Positions 61,818 through 64,000 of a DNA stretch of 64,000 nucleotides are shown here, in pieces. The position numbers and the translations under genes were made by a program. Each line of letters opens with the position of its first letter. Positions within the stretch are counted from its first letter, which is position 1. Origin of the DNA: JAWXBR01 sp034440235 (GTDB taxonomy: Bacteria; Bacteroidota; Ignavibacteria; Kapaibacteriales; Kapaibacteriaceae); NCBI GenBank assembly GCA_034440235.1, contig JAWXBR010000025.1, positions 1 to 64,000 of the forward strand. The letters are read 5' to 3'. Under the pieces are notes generated by a model that was given only the letters and a program-made list of their open reading frames with translations, did no database searches and had not been told where the DNA came from.

Positions 61818-64000
61818 GGCGGCCACGGCTTGCCGACTCGACACGCACGATGTATGCGCCACTTGCGAGTGTTTGTGCGACGTAGATGGTGCCATCACCA
61901 CTGTCTATTGCAAACGACGTGCTAGATACAAGCTCGCCTGAAAGATTATACATCGCAACAACTCCTGCATCTGCCTGCAGCGCTTTGTAGCGCACTACAA
62001 GTCCATCTAGTGTTGGCGCCACCATAAAACTTGTAGGCTGTGAAAGAGAGATGAAGAAACGCGGCCCGCATGCATCGACGACGAGCGATCCGTTGACGGG
62101 AATGCTGTCTACATATTCGTTCGACCATATAATCACACGTTTGAACATAAACCCCGTACTGTCAGGAATCGAAGACCGTCCGTGTCCGTGCATCACACCA
62201 ACAACTCCTGGCGTGCCTAGGGGCGACGCAGAATCTGCAGTGAGGTGAAACAGAACAGACTCTTGCGTCCATGTCATACTCGTCCTACTCCCCATGCCAC
62301 CAGCGGTAACCGTGTCGAGAACAAATGGCAGCGACGAAAACACAACCTCGATTGCAACGCTGTCTATGCCCGCTGCCGAAATGTCGTTTTGCCAGTGCAC
62401 GGGAACGTTTACAGCATCACCTGGGCCAACTGCATACCTATCGATAAACAAGTGTACTGTGTGTGTTGGTGGGATAAGGGGCACCGTGGCTTCGCCACGG
62501 ACAGGGGCTCTGGTTGTTATCTCGCAGAGACCTCGCTCTACGAGCACAATGTCTGAAGTATGAATGCCAGCTTGATGCGGCGCGTAGGTTATGTCAACGG
62601 TTACCGTATCACCGGGCTGTAGGACCGTGCCCGCAAGAGTTGCACTTAGTGTCCATTGCGGAATAGCAGGTGTTAACGTCAGACTAATAATCGTACGAGG
62701 CTGCGTCGATGGGTTGTAGATCGTAACAGTGCGCACAACTACAACACCTGTATCCATACTACCTACGTCGATACTAGCGGGCTCAATAGCAAGTTTGCCA
62801 TTTACTAGAGCCGACTGCGCACGAATGGCGATTACGCCACCACACGTAGCGTCGACAAGCGTGAACTGGGCACCAGAACTTGTAAGCGATGTATTGGCTG
62901 GCGTCGATCGCACAACAACTGTAGCAGAATCGTTCGGGGCGATGACAATCGGCCATGTGCCAATGAGTTCGAATCCGCCTTGGACAGTTACATCGAACGG
63001 AGACAGGACTGCAACGTCGTTTGCATTTGCATTACGAACAACAACAACAGAATCTGATGCAGGCTGGCATCCGTCTACGAGACCGAAGTCTATAAGGTTT
63101 TTATCAGAGGTAGGGTTAGAAATCCGATAGTCGCCTGCTAGTGGAATAGATATTGCAGTTGCCAAGTCTTCCGAAACAATTGTAAGTACGGCAGATGCCA
63201 CACCCTGCGTCTGCGGCAGGTACGCGACGACCACGTTTGTTGGTGTATTCGGCTGGAGGGTGAAGGCTGCAATGGGTTGTTCGATTGTGAACGGACCCGT
63301 AACGTCTAGCATAGGTGCCTGCATAGACAGAGGTGTACTTCCGCGCCATGTTAACACGATTGTATCACGTTGCGTAGTAGGCGTACATCGTTGCTCGAAT
63401 GCCAGTGTGCGCTTAGAGATGTCGAGGTCGCGCAACATCGATCGAAAACGTACGGGAATAGAAGCCGATGTCTTACAAGGTACTGTTGCATTTGCTGTTA
63501 ACGTGCCTTGTATGGTGGACTCGCCCTGTGCAACGAACCGTAATTGCACCACGATGCTATCCGATGCTCGAATGGTTGCAGGCAGCGTAGGAACTGTTGT
63601 AATGCTCACAGAAGGCGAAGAAGGTGTAAGCGTAATAGATGAAACAGTTACCACACCAAGACCAACCATTCGCACAACTGCCGTCGATATAATCGTAGAG
63701 CCACTTGTTGTCGAGTCATTAATCGCTGACGGAGTTATCGTAAGCGAAACGTCGTTCACATACCCCTTAATCACAAACGTGTACAACGTGTCGCATGGCG
63801 TAAGCAGAAGTGTTAACGTGTCGGTGAAAGCCCCAAGCGCTGTGGGCGTGTATTGGAAGTTTACTGTGCGTCGTGCTGCCGGCGTCAGGTACCAGACCCC
63901 TGCCGCAAGCCCCTTAACATTCGTTGGCACCATCTTCCACAGCATTGTGCCCATGCGTGAACTAAGGTTGTTGAACTCTATAGAACGAGTTACGATGTTT
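61789..64000 (-). CDS. HYDIN-type secreted protein with T9SS domain, 5' end outside window
   Basis: At least 737 residues. The frame continues past the right edge (NIVTRSIEFNNLSSRMG before the first Met), so the start is not visible. Tandem HYDIN/choice-of-anchor Ig domains (NLIDFGLVDGCQPASDSVVVRN, IDVGSMDTGVVVVRTVTIYNPSTQP) are followed by a cohesin-like domain (VHLFIDRYAVGPGDAVNVPVHW) and a T9SS-like tail (VRYKALQADAGVVAMYNLSGELVSS...SGAYIVRVES). The design resembles the second half of the 14335-18576 protein. Confidence 0.85.
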   Translation of the reverse strand, partial: NIVTRSIEFNNLSSRMGTMLWKMVPTNVKGLAAGVWYLTPAARRTVNFQYTPTALGAFTDTLTLLLTPCDTLYTFVIKGYVNDVSLTITPSAINDSTTSGSTIISTAVVRMVGLGVVTVSSITLTPSSPSVSITTVPTLPATIRASDSIVVQLRFVAQGESTIQGTLTANATVPCKTSASIPVRFRSMLRDLDISKRTLAFEQRCTPTTQRDTIVLTWRGSTPLSMQAPMLDVTGPFTIEQPIAAFTLQPNTPTNVVVAYLPQTQGVASAVLTIVSEDLATAISIPLAGDYRISNPTSDKNLIDFGLVDGCQPASDSVVVVRNANANDVAVLSPFDVTVQGGFELIGTWPIVIAPNDSATVVVRSTPANTSLTSSGAQFTLVDATCGGVIAIRAQSALVNGKLAIEPASIDVGSMDTGVVVVRTVTIYNPSTQPRTIISLTLTPAIPQWTLSATLAGTVLQPGDTVTVDITYAPHQAGIHTSDIVLVERGLCEITTRAPVRGEATVPLIPPTHTVHLFIDRYAVGPGDAVNVPVHWQNDISAAGIDSVAIEVVFSSLPFVLDTVTAGGMGSRTSMTWTQESVLFHLTADSASPLGTPGVVGVMHGHGRSSIPDSTGFMFKRVIIWSNEYVDSIPVNGSLVVDACGPRFFISLSQPTSFMVAPTLDGLVVRYKALQADAGVVAMYNLSGELVSSTSFAIDSGDGTIYVAQTLASGAYIVRVESASRGRLNVLLPLVR

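Overview
The window (about 49% G+C by eye) looks like a chromosome piece from the Bacteroidota/Chlorobiota (FCB) group. I infer a Candidatus Kapabacteria / Ignavibacteria-like free-living cell, but no marker gene here proves that. The evidence is: several very large secreted proteins ending in type IX secretion (T9SS)-style C-terminal sorting domains (YPSPATDV...GVYYIKL...KSFVKL); many HYDIN/choice-of-anchor beta-domains; PD40-propeller/OmpA proteins; S9 peptidases; few Shine-Dalgarno sequences; and three copies of a TATATTTG element that fits the Bacteroidota -7 box TAnnTTTG.

Layout. 1-1.7 kb: repeats, a SAM methyltransferase and a DUF1905/YdeI protein. 1.7-11.1 kb: three tandem paralogous beta-repeat surface proteins on the minus strand, the third broken. 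11.2-18.6 kb: a YihY membrane protein, then an OmpA-family protein coupled to a 1413-residue VWA/WD40/HYDIN/cohesin-like T9SS protein. 18.7-21.7 kb: a HigB/HigA-type toxin-antitoxin pair with a palindromic operator, tRNA-Asn, recO and a CNNM/CorC-type transporter. 21.7-31.5 kb: a compact minus-strand cluster of two S9 prolyl oligopeptidases, an outer-membrane barrel, a lipoprotein and a PD40/OmpA protein. 31.5-32.1 kb: a second toxin-antitoxin pair. 32.3-42.5 kb: the conserved translation/RNA operon rimP-nusA-infB-rbfA-truB-ribF-rpsO-pnp. 42.7-53.6 kb: glutaryl-CoA dehydrogenase, a lipoprotein pair (one dead), DinB, Kup, a barrel plus DegP/Q protease, YceI, Ppx/GppA, and a 37-residue membrane peptide coupled to an acyltransferase. 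53.6-64 kb: a 1333-residue duplicated T9SS surface protein, a TonB-dependent receptor, an unknown exported protein and a HYDIN-type T9SS protein running off the right edge.

How they fit together: the surface proteins, OmpA/PD40 proteins, periplasmic protease and exported peptidases describe an envelope that exports large adhesins and digests peptides. The rimP-pnp block is housekeeping.

The most unusual signals are not protein families. (1) The octamer AAGGGGCT/AGCCCCTT occurs 22 times by my count, against about 2 expected, in both orientations. (2) At four loci the 3' end of a gene, stop codon included or adjacent, is duplicated just downstream. (3) Two distant 22-bp tandem arrays share the half-unit GGGGTGCCAGA. 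(4) An intrinsic terminator sits in the leader of the rimP operon. (5) Two gene wrecks lie beside intact paralogs.
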